A stretch of 64,000 nt of DNA from DATKAS01 sp963733765 (GCA_963733765.1 CAVTEI010000007.1:248001-312000), one strand, 5' to 3'; shown: positions 26,327 to 35,561, counted from the first letter of the stretch. Program-made: numbers and translations. The notes: generated by a model not told the origin, from the letters alone.

Positions 26327-27301
26327 TCAGCGTGCCGCGAGCTGCGATGCAGCAGCGATCACGTCGGCTACGCCGGGGATGACCGCCGCTTCCTCAGGTC
26401 CGTTGTACGGCTGGTGGCAGTCGGCACCCGCTACCCGCACGATCGGCGCGTCGAGATCGTAGAAGAGCTCCTCGGCGGCGAACGCAGCGATCTCCGCACC
26501 GAAGCCCATCGTCTTGTTCGCCTCGTGCAGGACGAGCAACCGGCCCGTCTTCCCGACTGAGGTCGCGACCGCCTCACGATCCATCGGGACGAGCGTACGA
26601 AGGTCGAGGATCTCGACGTCGATGCCGTCGTCCGCGAGCGTGACGGCGGCGTCGCGCGCGAGGTGCACGCCGATGCCGTAGGTCACGATCGACAACGTCG
26701 TGCCGGCACGGTCGACGCGTGCGACGCCGAGCGGTTCGAGGGCGTCGCCGACTTCCTCGGGCGCCATGCGGTATGCGCGCTTCGGCTCGAAGAACACCAC
26801 GGGGTCGTCGTCGCGGATGGCCGACTTGAGGAGGCCCTTGCCATCCGCCGGCGTCGCCGGCACGACGACCTTGAGCCCCGGCACGTGGCAGTAGGCCGAC
26901 TCCATGCTCTGCGAGTGGTACACCCCGCCCTTCACTCCGCCGCCGAACGGCGCTCGGAACACGACGGGCACGCCGAAGCGCCCCACACTGCGCCAGCGGA
27001 CAGTCGCCGCCTGATTGACGACCTGGTCGTAGGCCGGGTGCATGTAGTCGGCGAACTGGAACTCGGCGACCGGCCGCAGTCCCATCATCGCCGCACCGAT
27101 CGCCGCGCCAGCGATGGCGATCTCGGACACCGGCGTGTCGAGCACGCGCCTCGGACCGAACGCGTCGAGCAGGCCCTTCGACGCACCGAAGACGCCGCCC
27201 TTCACACCGACGTCCTCACCCAGCATCACGACATTCGGGTCGCGGGCCATCTCCTCGTGGAGCGCTTCGCAGATCGCCTCGATCAGGCGGAGCTCAGCCA
27301 T
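26327..27301 (-). CDS. 2-oxoacid dehydrogenase E1 beta subunit
   Basis: 324 residues, transketolase-like pyrimidine-binding domain plus C-terminal domain. Blocks include VVMLGEDVGVKGGVFGASKG, DTPVSEIAIAGAAIGAAMMG and LEILDLRTLVPMDRE-type sequence. Together with the alpha subunit it decarboxylates a 2-oxoacid (pyruvate or branched-chain 2-oxoacid) and acylates a lipoyl E2. No E2 or E3 gene is in the window, so the substrate is unresolved. The ATG at 27299-27301 overlaps the end of the alpha gene by eight bases. Confidence 0.9.
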   Translation of the reverse strand: MAELRLIEAICEALHEEMARDPNVVMLGEDVGVKGGVFGASKGLLDAFGPRRVLDTPVSEIAIAGAAIGAAMMGLRPVAEFQFADYMHPAYDQVVNQAATVRWRSVGRFGVPVVFRAPFGGGVKGGVYHSQSMESAYCHVPGLKVVVPATPADGKGLLKSAIRDDDPVVFFEPKRAYRMAPEEVGDALEPLGVARVDRAGTTLSIVTYGIGVHLARDAAVTLADDGIDVEILDLRTLVPMDREAVATSVGKTGRLLVLHEANKTMGFGAEIAAFAAEELFYDLDAPIVRVAGADCHQPYNGPEEAAVIPGVADVIAAASQLAAR

Positions 27302-28280
27302 GGGCGTCATCGGTGTCATCGGCGTACAGCCAACGCCGGGCACGTGCGCCATCGGGCTCGGCTTGGCGAAAGGCCTCCTCGCTGGCGGCGAGCACCTCTG
27401 CTGCGATCGTCTTCCGAGCGACCTCGTCCTCCTCGGCATCGAGGGCGCCCAGCTCGATGAGCCGCGTGCGCAACCTCGGGATCGGGTCAAGGGTCGCAGC
27501 GGCCGCCTTCGCTGCGGCATCGCGGTACGAGTCGTCGTCCTGAGAGGAGTGCGCGGTGATGCGGGGCACCTTTAGATCGATCAGCGTCGGCCCTTCGCCG
27601 GCCCGAGCGCGGGCGATCGCTGCAGCCGACGCGGCGAACACGGCCTCCGCGTCGCCGCCGTCGACCGACGCTCCCGCAAATCCGTAGCCCGAGGCCCGCT
27701 CCTCCATCGACGTGATCGGCATCTGCAGCGCGAGCGGCACGCTGATCGCGTAGCCGTTGTTCTCGCACAGGAAGACAACGGGCAGCTTGTGCACGCCCGC
27801 CAGGTTCATCGCCTCGTGCACCCCACCCTCTGATGCGGCGCCGTCGCCGAACCAGCACATCGCAACCGAATCCTCGCCCTTCACCACGGAGGCATACGCC
27901 GCCCCGACCGCGTGCGGCACGTGTGCTCCTACGGCGCTCGAGACCGAACCGATGCGCAGCTCGGGGCTCGAGAGGTGCGCCGTGAGCTGGCGGCCGCCGC
28001 TGTGCGGATCGTCGGCCCGAGCGAGCGCACCGAGGAACAGCTCGTACGGCGTCACCCCGAGCGCGAGACCGACGCCGAGATCCCGGTAGTAGAGCCACGC
28101 CGAGTCGACACCGACACGCATCGCAACAGCGCTCGCGATCTGCGCGATCTCGTGGCCGCGCGCAGTCAGCACGAACCCGGCTCGTCCCTGTCGTGTCAGG
28201 ATCCACAGCCGCTCGTCGACGGCACGCGTCACGAGGGCGACGTGGTACACGCGGGCGAGCACGTCGACCGTCACGGGCAT
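27294..28280 (-). CDS. 2-oxoacid dehydrogenase E1 alpha subunit
   Basis: 328 residues. The thiamine diphosphate motif runs from GDGAASEGGVHEAMNLAG to LCENN. The phosphorylation-loop region TAHSSQDDDSYRD resembles branched-chain (BCKDH-type) E1 alpha more than pyruvate-type, as does the early segment TRQGRAGFVLTARGHEIAQI. It pairs with the overlapping beta gene downstream. It follows the ybaK-like gene after 13 bases, so it may belong to the same transcript as rimO-pgsA-cinA. Confidence 0.9.
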   Translation of the reverse strand: MPVTVDVLARVYHVALVTRAVDERLWILTRQGRAGFVLTARGHEIAQIASAVAMRVGVDSAWLYYRDLGVGLALGVTPYELFLGALARADDPHSGGRQLTAHLSSPELRIGSVSSAVGAHVPHAVGAAYASVVKGEDSVAMCWFGDGAASEGGVHEAMNLAGVHKLPVVFLCENNGYAISVPLALQMPITSMEERASGYGFAGASVDGGDAEAVFAASAAAIARARAGEGPTLIDLKVPRITAHSSQDDDSYRDAAAKAAAATLDPIPRLRTRLIELGALDAEEDEVARKTIAAEVLAASEEAFRQAEPDGARARRWLYADDTDDAHG

Positions 28281-28293
28281 CGACCCCGAGGAG

Positions 28294-28788
28294 TCATCTC
28301 GCCAGGTCTTGCACGACCTCGACGCGGGGCAGTGTTGCGAGCGTCGCCGGGGTCATGCGGAGCTTCGTGGAGCGGTCGCCGCCGCCCAGCACGATCGACG
28401 CCGGCTTCATCACCGCGGCGTCGACCCAGATCGGGACTTCATCGGGCAGTGCGACGGGTGTCACTCCGCCGATGAGCATGCCGGTGCGGTCGCGCGTCTC
28501 GTCGGCCGAGGCGAACGATGCCTTCTTCACGCCGAGCCGCTGGCGCACGATGCCGTTGACGTCGAGGCGTGTCGTGGCGAGCACGACGCAGGCGACGTAG
28601 CGCCTCGGCTCGGACTTGCCGACGACGAGAATGGTGTTGGCCGACTCCTCGGGCGCGATGCCATACTTCTCGCAGAACGCCGCTGTGTCCGCGAAGTCGG
28701 GATCGCACTCCATGACGTCGAACTTTGCCCGTTGCGCCTTCAACGCCTCGACGACGGCCGCGTGAGGATCGGCGGCGATCTCAGTCAT
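28294..28788 (-). CDS. YbaK/EbsC (aminoacyl-tRNA deacylase) family protein
   Basis: 164 residues. It has the YbaK/ProX editing fold: TILVVGKSEPRRYVACVVLA, the Lys of GVKKASFASADE, and GMLIGGVTPVALPDEVPIWV, then PASIVLGGGDRSTKLRM. Relatives hydrolyse mischarged Cys-tRNA(Pro) or Ala-tRNA(Pro). The start ATG 28786-28788 overlaps the stop of the upstream 2'-5' RNA ligase gene (ATGA). Confidence 0.87.
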   Translation of the reverse strand: MTEIAADPHAAVVEALKAQRAKFDVMECDPDFADTAAFCEKYGIAPEESANTILVVGKSEPRRYVACVVLATTRLDVNGIVRQRLGVKKASFASADETRDRTGMLIGGVTPVALPDEVPIWVDAAVMKPASIVLGGGDRSTKLRMTPATLATLPRVEVVQDLAR

Positions 28789-29279
28789 GGCTGCAGCGGC
28801 CAGGTGGCCACGGTCTCGTAGCGGGCCGGCCCGCCTCCCAGGTGACTGCACACGAGGGCGAAGGTAGCAACCGTCCATCGACAGTCGATCGCTGCTGACA
28901 CGGGCGGCACCCGCCCGTTGACGCGCGCCATCGTGAGGTGGCCTCGGAACTCGCGATGGTCTGGCGGGCGCCCGATCGATCTGGTCGCATCGATCACCGC
29001 TGCCGCCACGGCGTCTAGCCCCGACACGGGGAGGCACAGCACGCCCCTCCCGAGTCGTTGCACGCTCGGCCCGACATGCGCCTCGACGGTGGGCGCGGCA
29101 ACGCCGTCGAGGGCCCGGCGGACGACGGATTCGTCAGCGTCGCCGAGGAAGCGGAGGGTGACGTGCCACTGCGTCCGGCCCGTCCACCGCACGCCCACGA
29201 GCTCGGGCCGCGGCAGTGCCTCGATCTCGTCGAGCACCTGGTCGGGAGGCCAGACCGCGACGAAGAGGCGCTCGCTCAG
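28785..29279 (-). CDS. thpR: RNA 2',3'-cyclic phosphodiesterase (2'-5' RNA ligase family)
   Basis: About 164 residues with the two catalytic HxT motifs of the 2H superfamily: WHVTLRFLG and GHLTMARVNG. It opens SERLFVAVWPPDQVL, the typical first strand. The start is unclear: the only codon at the expected place is CTG (29277-29279), which overlaps the cinA stop (CTGA). No ATG, GTG or TTG lies in frame nearby; the next upstream start is over 220 bases away inside cinA. Either a non-canonical CTG start with translational coupling is used, or a base is wrong here. cinA and thpR are neighbours in many actinobacteria. Confidence 0.8.
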   Translation of the reverse strand: MSERLFVAVWPPDQVLDEIEALPRPELVGVRWTGRTQWHVTLRFLGDADESVVRRALDGVAAPTVEAHVGPSVQRLGRGVLCLPVSGLDAVAAAVIDATRSIGRPPDHREFRGHLTMARVNGRVPPVSAAIDCRWTVATFALVCSHLGGGPARYETVATWPLQP

Positions 29280-30529
29280 CCGACCTCCACCCGATCCAGC
29301 AGACGCAACCGCAACAGGTTGAGCGCAGAGATCGTTGCGAACTGCCGCATCTGATCGCGATCGCCCGGCAGGCGCAGGTGCGCCGCCTCGACCGAGCCGT
29401 CGATGCTCAGGCCGACGAAGAGCGTGCCCACCGGCTGACCGTCCTGCTCGGTCGGGCCGGCGACCCCCGTGAGCGCGAGCCCGACGTCGGCGTCCATGAC
29501 GCGGCAAGCACCTTCAGCCATCGCCATCGCCGCCTCCTCCGAGACCGCTGGGCCCTGCGGTAAGCCGAGGATGTCCTGTTTCACCTCCGTCGCGTAGGAC
29601 ACGACGGATCCCCTGAAGACGTCGGACGCGCCCGGCACCGAGGTGAGACGCGCCGCGACGAGTCCGCCTGTGACCGACTCGGCGAGCGCCAAGGTGCGGC
29701 CCTGCGAGCGCAGGAGCGAGAGCACCGCGCTCTCCATGTTCTCGTCGTCGGTGCCAAAGACGAGCCGTCCCAGGGTCGCCCGCACCTCGACCTCCTCCAC
29801 CGCAAGCAGGGCGCGAGCGACTTCGCCAGAAGCCGCCTTGGCGGTCAGCCGCACCTTCAGACCCTCGATGCCGCTCGCCAGAAACGCGAGCGTCGGATTG
29901 CCCCTGGTCTCGAGCCGTTCGATCAACGGGGCGAGGATCTCCGCCAGCCCAGACTCGCTCTCTCCCCACGTCCGCAGCGTCCGGCTCACGATCACCGCGG
30001 TCTCGCCGGACCGAACGCGAAGATCGGGGATGATCGCCCGCTCGAGCATCTCCTTCATCTCATGCGGCACGCCCGGCACCGCAAAGATCACCTTGTCGCC
30101 CACGGGACAGATCAGGCCCGGTGCGGTGCCGCGGCGTTGTGGGATCACGGAGGCGCCGGCGGGCACATCGGCCTGCCGGAGGTTGTTGTCGGCCATGCGG
30201 CGGCCCCGGCTCGCGAACATCTCGCGGATGTGATCCGCGATCGCGGCGTCGCGCTCGAGTTGGACGCCCATGACTTCGGCGATGCACTCCCGCGTGATGT
30301 CGTCGTGCGTCGGGCCGAGTCCGCCGCACACGATCACTGCGTCACTGCGGTCGAGGGCAAGCCGCAGCACCGACACGATGCGGCCCCGGTTGTCGCCCAC
30401 CTTCGTCTGGAAGTGAGAGTCGATGCCGGCGAGCGCGAGCTGTTCACCGATCCACGAGGAGTTGGTGTCCACGACCTGGCCGAGCAGCAGCTCCGTACCG
30501 ACGGCGACGACCTCGCAGCGCAGACTCAC
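29276..30529 (-). CDS. cinA: CinA family protein (competence/damage-inducible; NMN amidohydrolase)
   Basis: 417 residues. The N-terminal molybdopterin-binding-like (COG1058) domain shows EVVAVGTELLLGQVVDTNSS and VIVCGGLGPTHDDITRE. The C-terminal PncC domain shows LALAESVTGGLVAARLTSVP and GVAGPTEQDGQPVGT. Relatives hydrolyse NMN or ADP-ribose; the PncC part recycles pyridine nucleotides. The start is GTG 30527-30529, overlapping the pgsA stop (GTGA). It sits in the conserved rimO-pgsA-cinA order. Confidence 0.94.
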   Translation of the reverse strand: MSLRCEVVAVGTELLLGQVVDTNSSWIGEQLALAGIDSHFQTKVGDNRGRIVSVLRLALDRSDAVIVCGGLGPTHDDITRECIAEVMGVQLERDAAIADHIREMFASRGRRMADNNLRQADVPAGASVIPQRRGTAPGLICPVGDKVIFAVPGVPHEMKEMLERAIIPDLRVRSGETAVIVSRTLRTWGESESGLAEILAPLIERLETRGNPTLAFLASGIEGLKVRLTAKAASGEVARALLAVEEVEVRATLGRLVFGTDDENMESAVLSLLRSQGRTLALAESVTGGLVAARLTSVPGASDVFRGSVVSYATEVKQDILGLPQGPAVSEEAAMAMAEGACRVMDADVGLALTGVAGPTEQDGQPVGTLFVGLSIDGSVEAAHLRLPGDRDQMRQFATISALNLLRLRLLDRVEVG

Positions 30530-31083
30530 GCGAGCTGTTGTCGCGCCACGCGGCGAGCATCGAACAGGTACTGCGCGCCCGTGACAAGCGTGAGCACTAC
30601 GGCGACCCACAGAAACGTGTTGAAGAGCCAGCGCTCGTCCGCAAGGGGCGGGGCCAGAGCGAACCCGACCGCGAGCTGCTGACACAGCGTCTTCAGCTTC
30701 GCTCCTCGGCGCGCCGGGATCGTGATCCCCTGCTTCCCCGCGAAGCTGCGATACATGCTGATCGCGATCTCGCGCACGGCGATCAGACCCACGGGCAGCC
30801 ACCAGAACACGTCCTCTTGCACGAGCGCGAACATGGCCCCGAGCACGAGCACCTTGTCGGCGAGCGGGTCGAGGAACGCGCCGGAGCGCGTCGTGCCGTG
30901 GCGGCGGGCGAGGATGCCGTCGATGCCGTCGGTGACGCAGAGGGCGGTCCACACGAGGAAGGCAGCCCACGATCCCTCCGTGCCCTCGATCATCGCGAAG
31001 AGCAGCGGCGCGGTGAGCAGGCGCGCCACAGTCACGCCATTGGCGGGCGTGGCCAGCGCGGACGGCCCGAAGCTGGTCGCCAT
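30526..31083 (-). CDS. pgsA: CDP-diacylglycerol-glycerol-3-phosphate 3-phosphatidyltransferase
   Basis: 185 residues, CDP-alcohol phosphatidyltransferase with several membrane helices. The signature D-G-x2-A-R-x8-G-x3-D-x3-D is visible as DGIDGILARRHGTTRSGAFLDPLADK read in two parts: DGIDGILARR and GAFLDPLADK. It makes phosphatidylglycerophosphate in the membrane. Its ATG overlaps the rimO stop (TGATG). Confidence 0.93.
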   Translation of the reverse strand: MATSFGPSALATPANGVTVARLLTAPLLFAMIEGTEGSWAAFLVWTALCVTDGIDGILARRHGTTRSGAFLDPLADKVLVLGAMFALVQEDVFWWLPVGLIAVREIAISMYRSFAGKQGITIPARRGAKLKTLCQQLAVGFALAPPLADERWLFNTFLWVAVVLTLVTGAQYLFDARRVARQQLA

Positions 31084-32330
31084 CAGACCGACGCCGCCAC
31101 GAGATCCGGACCCATTGCACCGGTCACCACGACCGAGACGAACGACCCGACCACGAGCTGCTCGGGGATCTCGACGATGCCGTCGATCTCCGGTGCTTCG
31201 CGGTGGCTCCGCCCGACGCCCGGTCGGTCGACCAAGACCTCGATCTGTGCGCCGATGAGTCGCTCGCGGCGACGCGCTGTGATCGCATCCTGGCGTTCAC
31301 GCAGCTCGGCCAGGCGCTCGGCCATCAGCGGAGCGGCGACGACGCCGTCGAGGTCGGCCGCGTACGTGCCCTCCTCTTTCGAGTAGGCGAAGAACCCGCA
31401 CCAGTCGAGCTGAGCTTCGTCGACGAAGGCGAGGAGCTGGTCGTGGTCCTCCTCCGTCTCGCCGGGATAGCCGACGATGAAGTTCGTGCGGAAGGCTGCG
31501 TCGGGCCGCTGCTCGCGGATGTCGCCGATCCGGCGCAGGAACCGCTCGCCATCACCCCACCGGCGCATGCGGCGCAGCAGGGGCTTCGATACGTGCTGGA
31601 GGGAGAGGTCGAAGTACGGGACGTTCCCCCCACAGATCACATCGATCAGACCATCGCTGAGGTCAGAGGGATACAAATAGAGGAGACGCACCCGCGGGAC
31701 CTGGGCCGCGACCTTCTCGACGAGGGGCACGATGGCGCCGGCGCCGAGCCCGGGGACGTCTTTTCCGTAGGAGGCCAGGTCTTGCGCGACCAGGACGATC
31801 TCCTGGGCACGAAGCTGGTCGACCTCCTCGAGGATCGAGTCGGGGGTGCGGCTGCGCTGCGGCCCGCGGAACGATGGGATCGCGCAGAAGCCACAAGCCC
31901 GGTCGCAGCCCTCCGCGATCTTCACGTACGCCCAGGGCGCAGAAGCGGGCGGGCGAGGAAGGTTGAGCAGGTCCAGCGACGGGGCGCTCGGACCCCGCTT
32001 GACCGTGAGCGTCACCGGCACACCGAAGCCGGCCACCGTGTCGACTTCAGGGAGCGCATCCGCGAGCTCGGTGCCGTACCGCTCGGCGAGACAACCGGTG
32101 ACGACGATGCGAGCACCGGCCTTGCGCGCCGCGGAGAGCGTCAGGATCGTGTCGACCGACTCCTGCCGCGCCTCCTCGATGAACGCACACGTGTTGACCA
32201 CTACGAGGTCGGCCTCGTCGATGGATTCCGTCGGCTGCAAGCCATCCGCGAGCAGCGTGCCGACGAGCTTGTCGGAGTCGACCTGGTTCTTCGGGCAGCC
32301 CAAGGTCTCGATGTAGAACCGCTGGGCCAT
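31083..32330 (-). CDS. rimO: Ribosomal protein S12 methylthiotransferase RimO
   Basis: 415 residues. It starts MAQRFYIETLGCPKNQVDSD; GCPKNQVDSD distinguishes RimO from MiaB. The radical-SAM motif is CDRACGFC (in AEGCDRACGFCAIPSFRG). A TRAM domain lies at the C-terminus. It adds methylthio to an Asp of S12. The ATG at 32328-32330 is the family start; longer reading adds unrelated sequence. First gene of the rimO-pgsA-cinA-thpR-ybaK cluster. Confidence 0.96.
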   Translation of the reverse strand: MAQRFYIETLGCPKNQVDSDKLVGTLLADGLQPTESIDEADLVVVNTCAFIEEARQESVDTILTLSAARKAGARIVVTGCLAERYGTELADALPEVDTVAGFGVPVTLTVKRGPSAPSLDLLNLPRPPASAPWAYVKIAEGCDRACGFCAIPSFRGPQRSRTPDSILEEVDQLRAQEIVLVAQDLASYGKDVPGLGAGAIVPLVEKVAAQVPRVRLLYLYPSDLSDGLIDVICGGNVPYFDLSLQHVSKPLLRRMRRWGDGERFLRRIGDIREQRPDAAFRTNFIVGYPGETEEDHDQLLAFVDEAQLDWCGFFAYSKEEGTYAADLDGVVAAPLMAERLAELRERQDAITARRRERLIGAQIEVLVDRPGVGRSHREAPEIDGIVEIPEQLVVGSFVSVVVTGAMGPDLVAASV

Positions 32331-32407
32331 GGCTCGAAAGGCTACTGGCCCCGCCTCTTCCGACACCGGGCGATGATGCCGCGAGCTGAGCGAGAGAATG
32401 GGCGGTG

Positions 32408-33490
32408 ATGACGCTTCCCCTCGACGACATCCGGGTGGTCGACCTCACGATCGCGAGAGCGGGGCCGCAGTGCGTGCGGCAGCTCGCGGACTGGGGCGCG
32501 GACGTGGTGCGGGTCGAGCCGCCGTCTGACCCGGCGGGCGTCCGCGGCAGCGACGCCCGCAACCTCCATCGCAACAAGCGCACCGTGTCGCTCGACCTGA
32601 AGACGGACGGCGCGTCCGAAGCCCTGCTGCGGCTCGTCGAGCGCGCCGACGTCCTCGTGGAGAACATGCGGCCCTCGGTGAAGGACAAGCTCGGGTTCGG
32701 ATGGGAGATCGTGCACGCCCGCAATCCACGCCTCGTCTACGGCTCGATATCCGGCTTTGGGCAAGACGGTCCGTACGCGGAACGGGGCGGCGTCGATCAG
32801 ATCGCGCAAGGCATGGGCGGCCTGATGAGCGTGACTGGCCTGCCGCACACCGAACCGACACGCGTCGGCATCCCGGTGAGCGACCTCGCGGCCGGCCTTC
32901 ACCTCGCGATCGGCATCCTGGTGGCACTGCACGAGCGCGACCGCACGGGGGTCGGTCGGTGGGTGCGCACGTCCTTGCTGGAGACGATGATCTCGATGAT
33001 GGACCTGCAGGCGGTGCGGTGGACCATCGATGGTGAAGTGCCCGTGCAGGAAGGGAACCACCACCCCACGCTCGTGCCGATGGGGTGCTTCCGGTCGAAG
33101 GACGGATGGGTGAACGTCGCGGGCCCTTCAGGCCGGCTGCTCCATCGCTTCTGTGCGGCCATCGACCTTCCGGATCTGCCGAACGATCCGCGCTTCGACA
33201 GCGGCACCAAACGGTCAGCCAACCGAGTCGCACTCAACGGCATCGTCGCCGAGCGGCTCTCCCAACGCACCACGGCCGAGTGGGTCGAGGTGCTCAACGC
33301 TGCCGGCGTGCCCTGCGGGCCCGTCTACTCGATGGACGAGGTGTTTGCAGACGAGCAGGTGCAGCACCTCGACGTGGTCGCCCTCGACGTCATCCGCAAC
33401 CCGGTGAACATGGACGGCATCACGACAGTGCGGACCGCGGCCGGTGAACGTCCTGCCTCGGTCGAGGAGGTGTTGCAACAGTGGGCGTGA
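32408..33490 (+). CDS. CoA-transferase family III (CaiB/BaiF)
   Basis: 360 residues. It opens MTLPLDDIRVVDLTIARAGP and shows LADWGADVVRVEPP and RNKRTVSLDLK. The catalytic Asp of the family is in GGVDQIAQGMGGLMS. It transfers CoA between an acyl-CoA and a carboxylic acid; the substrate is unknown. A GTG three bases upstream is an alternative start. It overlaps the next gene, an enoyl-CoA hydratase, so the pair probably acts in one acyl-CoA degradation route. Confidence 0.9.
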   Translation: MTLPLDDIRVVDLTIARAGPQCVRQLADWGADVVRVEPPSDPAGVRGSDARNLHRNKRTVSLDLKTDGASEALLRLVERADVLVENMRPSVKDKLGFGWEIVHARNPRLVYGSISGFGQDGPYAERGGVDQIAQGMGGLMSVTGLPHTEPTRVGIPVSDLAAGLHLAIGILVALHERDRTGVGRWVRTSLLETMISMMDLQAVRWTIDGEVPVQEGNHHPTLVPMGCFRSKDGWVNVAGPSGRLLHRFCAAIDLPDLPNDPRFDSGTKRSANRVALNGIVAERLSQRTTAEWVEVLNAAGVPCGPVYSMDEVFADEQVQHLDVVALDVIRNPVNMDGITTVRTAAGERPASVEEVLQQWA

Positions 33491-34284
33491 CGGACACCGG
33501 CACCGAGCAGCTGTTGTGCGACTTCGACGAAGGCATCGCGCTCGTCACCTTCAACAACCCGACCAAGCACAACGCCCTGTCCGCCCCGATCCGCGACGCG
33601 TTGCCGCGCGTGTTGCGGGCACTGCAGGCCGACGACGCCGTTCGGGTCGTCGTGCTGACGGGCGCGGGCGGGAAGGCGTTCGTGTCCGGCGCGGACATCA
33701 GCGAGTTCGGGACGCAACGCACGACGCCGGAAGCGCGAGCCGACTTCGACGCGGGCCAGGTCGACGCGGCTCGAGCGTGGATCGAGCTCGAGAAGCCGAT
33801 CCTGGCCATGATCCGCGGCTATTGCATCGGCGGCGGTCTCCTCACCGCCCTGCAGGCCGACATCCGCATCTGCAGCGACGACAGTCAGTTCGGCGTGCCC
33901 GCAGCTCGGCTCGGACTCGGCTACGGGTTCGGAGGTGTCGACCAGCTCATGCAGCTCGTTGGTCCCTCGTGGGCCAGCGAGATCCTGTTCTCGGCGCGGC
34001 GGCTCACCGCCAGCGAGGCGCTGCACGTCGGCCTCGTCAACCGCGTCGTGCCCACCGAGAAGCTGAGGGACGAGGTGTGGTCGCTTGCCGGTGCGATCCG
34101 CGACAACGCCCCTCTCACGGTCAGGTCCCTCAAGGTCGCCATCCGCGAGGCGCGGCGAGACCCGTCGAAGCGCGATCTCGCGCTCGTGGCGTCGCTCGTC
34201 GAGGAGTGCTTCCGTTCCGACGACTACCGGGAAGGGCAGGCCGCGTTCATGGAGAAGCGGCCCCCGTCGTTCCGCGGGCGCTGA
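33481..34284 (+). CDS. Enoyl-CoA hydratase/isomerase family protein
   Basis: 267 residues of the crotonase fold. The oxyanion loop blocks are GAGGKAFVSGADISEFG and IRGYCIGGGLLTALQADIRI. At the position of the second catalytic Glu of classical hydratases it reads AARLGLGYGFGGVDQLMQLV, without the usual PE pair, so hydratase activity is not certain; isomerase, hydrolase or decarboxylase activity is possible. GTG 33481 or GTG 33487 could be the start; both overlap the CoA-transferase gene. Confidence 0.88.
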   Translation: MGVTDTGTEQLLCDFDEGIALVTFNNPTKHNALSAPIRDALPRVLRALQADDAVRVVVLTGAGGKAFVSGADISEFGTQRTTPEARADFDAGQVDAARAWIELEKPILAMIRGYCIGGGLLTALQADIRICSDDSQFGVPAARLGLGYGFGGVDQLMQLVGPSWASEILFSARRLTASEALHVGLVNRVVPTEKLRDEVWSLAGAIRDNAPLTVRSLKVAIREARRDPSKRDLALVASLVEECFRSDDYREGQAAFMEKRPPSFRGR

Positions 34285-34297
34285 GCGCAACCGCCGC

Positions 34298-35218
34298 TCA
34301 GTAGGCCAGCTTCAGGCCCGGCCGGGGCCACTCCGTCGCCAGGAGTCGCCCGCTCGACGAGACAGTGATGTACGCGGTTCGCAGGTCGTCGCCTCCGAAG
34401 CAGATGTTCGTCGTGAGGAAGTCGCCGGTGTCCACGTGCTCGATCACCTTGCCGGCGGGTGAGATCACGGTCACTCCGGCGTTCTCCGCGATGGTCGCGA
34501 CGCACACGTTGCCAGCACCGTCGACCGCGAGTGAGTCGAGGAGCGAGAGGCCCGGGAGACCACACAGCAACATCGCACCGAAGTCGAGGGGGGCCACGGG
34601 GGCAAGCTCGCCGGGACCGGTGATGCGACGTTGGAACACGCGCCCGGCGTGCGTCTCTGCGTAATAGAGCATGTCACCCGACGGCGACAGCCCGATGCCG
34701 TTCGGCGAGTCGACCGGGAAGATCACTTCCTTGATCAGCGACCCGTCGGCCTTGGCGTAGTAAATGCCGGTGCGATCACTCGTGCGCTCTTCGCGGACGC
34801 CGTGATCGGTGAACCACATGCCTCCGCTCTCGTCGAACACGAGGTCGTTCGGGGCGCGGAGTGGATGGCCGTCACACTCGGTGTAGAGATCGGTGATCTC
34901 GCCCGTCGTGATGTCGACGCGCTGGATCCGACCGCCGATGTAGCGGGTCGGATCGAACGGTCCCGGCAGCATCAACCCGCCGAGATCGACCGGCGTGAAA
35001 GCTCCGCCGTTGTTGCACACATAGATCGCGCCGTCGGGGCCGATCGCGATGCCGTTGGGCCCACCGGGCACCTCCGCGATCACTTCCTTCGTGCCGTCGG
35101 GCTTCACCCGGGTGATGGCGGGCCCGAACATCTCGACGAGCACGACGCTGCCGTCGGGCATCGCAATCGGGCCCTCGGGGAAGCGCAGCCCGGTCGTGAT
35201 CTCACGCAGCTCAGCCAT
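34298..35218 (-). CDS. SMP-30/gluconolactonase-like beta-propeller protein
   Basis: 306 residues. It starts MAELREITTGLRFPEGPIAM; RFPEGP is the first metal-ligand (Glu) motif of the family. Later blocks are GPNGIAIGPDGAIYVCNNGG, RAPNDLVFDESGGMWFTDHG (Asn ligand) and DSPNGIGLSPSGDMLYYAET (Asn and Asp ligands). This is a six-bladed calcium/zinc lactonase; the substrate is probably a sugar lactone. The ATG overlaps the queF end by eight bases. Confidence 0.9.
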   Translation of the reverse strand: MAELREITTGLRFPEGPIAMPDGSVVLVEMFGPAITRVKPDGTKEVIAEVPGGPNGIAIGPDGAIYVCNNGGAFTPVDLGGLMLPGPFDPTRYIGGRIQRVDITTGEITDLYTECDGHPLRAPNDLVFDESGGMWFTDHGVREERTSDRTGIYYAKADGSLIKEVIFPVDSPNGIGLSPSGDMLYYAETHAGRVFQRRITGPGELAPVAPLDFGAMLLCGLPGLSLLDSLAVDGAGNVCVATIAENAGVTVISPAGKVIEHVDTGDFLTTNICFGGDDLRTAYITVSSSGRLLATEWPRPGLKLAY

Positions 35219-35561
35219 GGGTCGCGGTTACCTCCGTTGTGATGCCGCCACGAGGCAGCCAGGTTGTGTGCACGGTCATGCGGCGCGGCGCGATCGCAGC
35301 CACGAGGTCGTCGAGGATGCGATTCGTCACGTCCTCGTGGAACGTCCCTTCGTCGCGGTAGGTCCAGAGATAGAGCTTGAGCGACTTGAGCTCGACGATC
35401 GAGGCGTCGGGAACGTACTCGATGCGCACCGTCGCGAAGTCGGGCTGCCCCGTCATCGGGCAGAGGCACGTGAGCTCGGACGTCTCACACGAGACGACGT
35501 AGTCGCGACCGGGGTGCGGGTTCGGGACCGCGCACAGATCGCGGGACGGGACGCTGGGCAC
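35211..35561 (-). CDS. queF: NADPH-dependent 7-cyano-7-deazaguanine reductase QueF
   Basis: 116 residues, the short (unimodular) type. The catalytic Cys lies in ELTCLCPMTGQPDFATVRIE. The family motif E(S/L)KS(L/F)K appears as VELKSLKLYLWTYRDEG, and the His/Glu of FHEDVTNRI follows. It reduces preQ0 to preQ1 for queuosine. No queC, D or E is nearby, so it may use salvaged or distantly encoded preQ0. The start is GTG 35559-35561; no clear preQ1 riboswitch is seen upstream. Confidence 0.93.
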   Translation of the reverse strand: MPSVPSRDLCAVPNPHPGRDYVVSCETSELTCLCPMTGQPDFATVRIEYVPDASIVELKSLKLYLWTYRDEGTFHEDVTNRILDDLVAAIAPRRMTVHTTWLPRGGITTEVTATHG

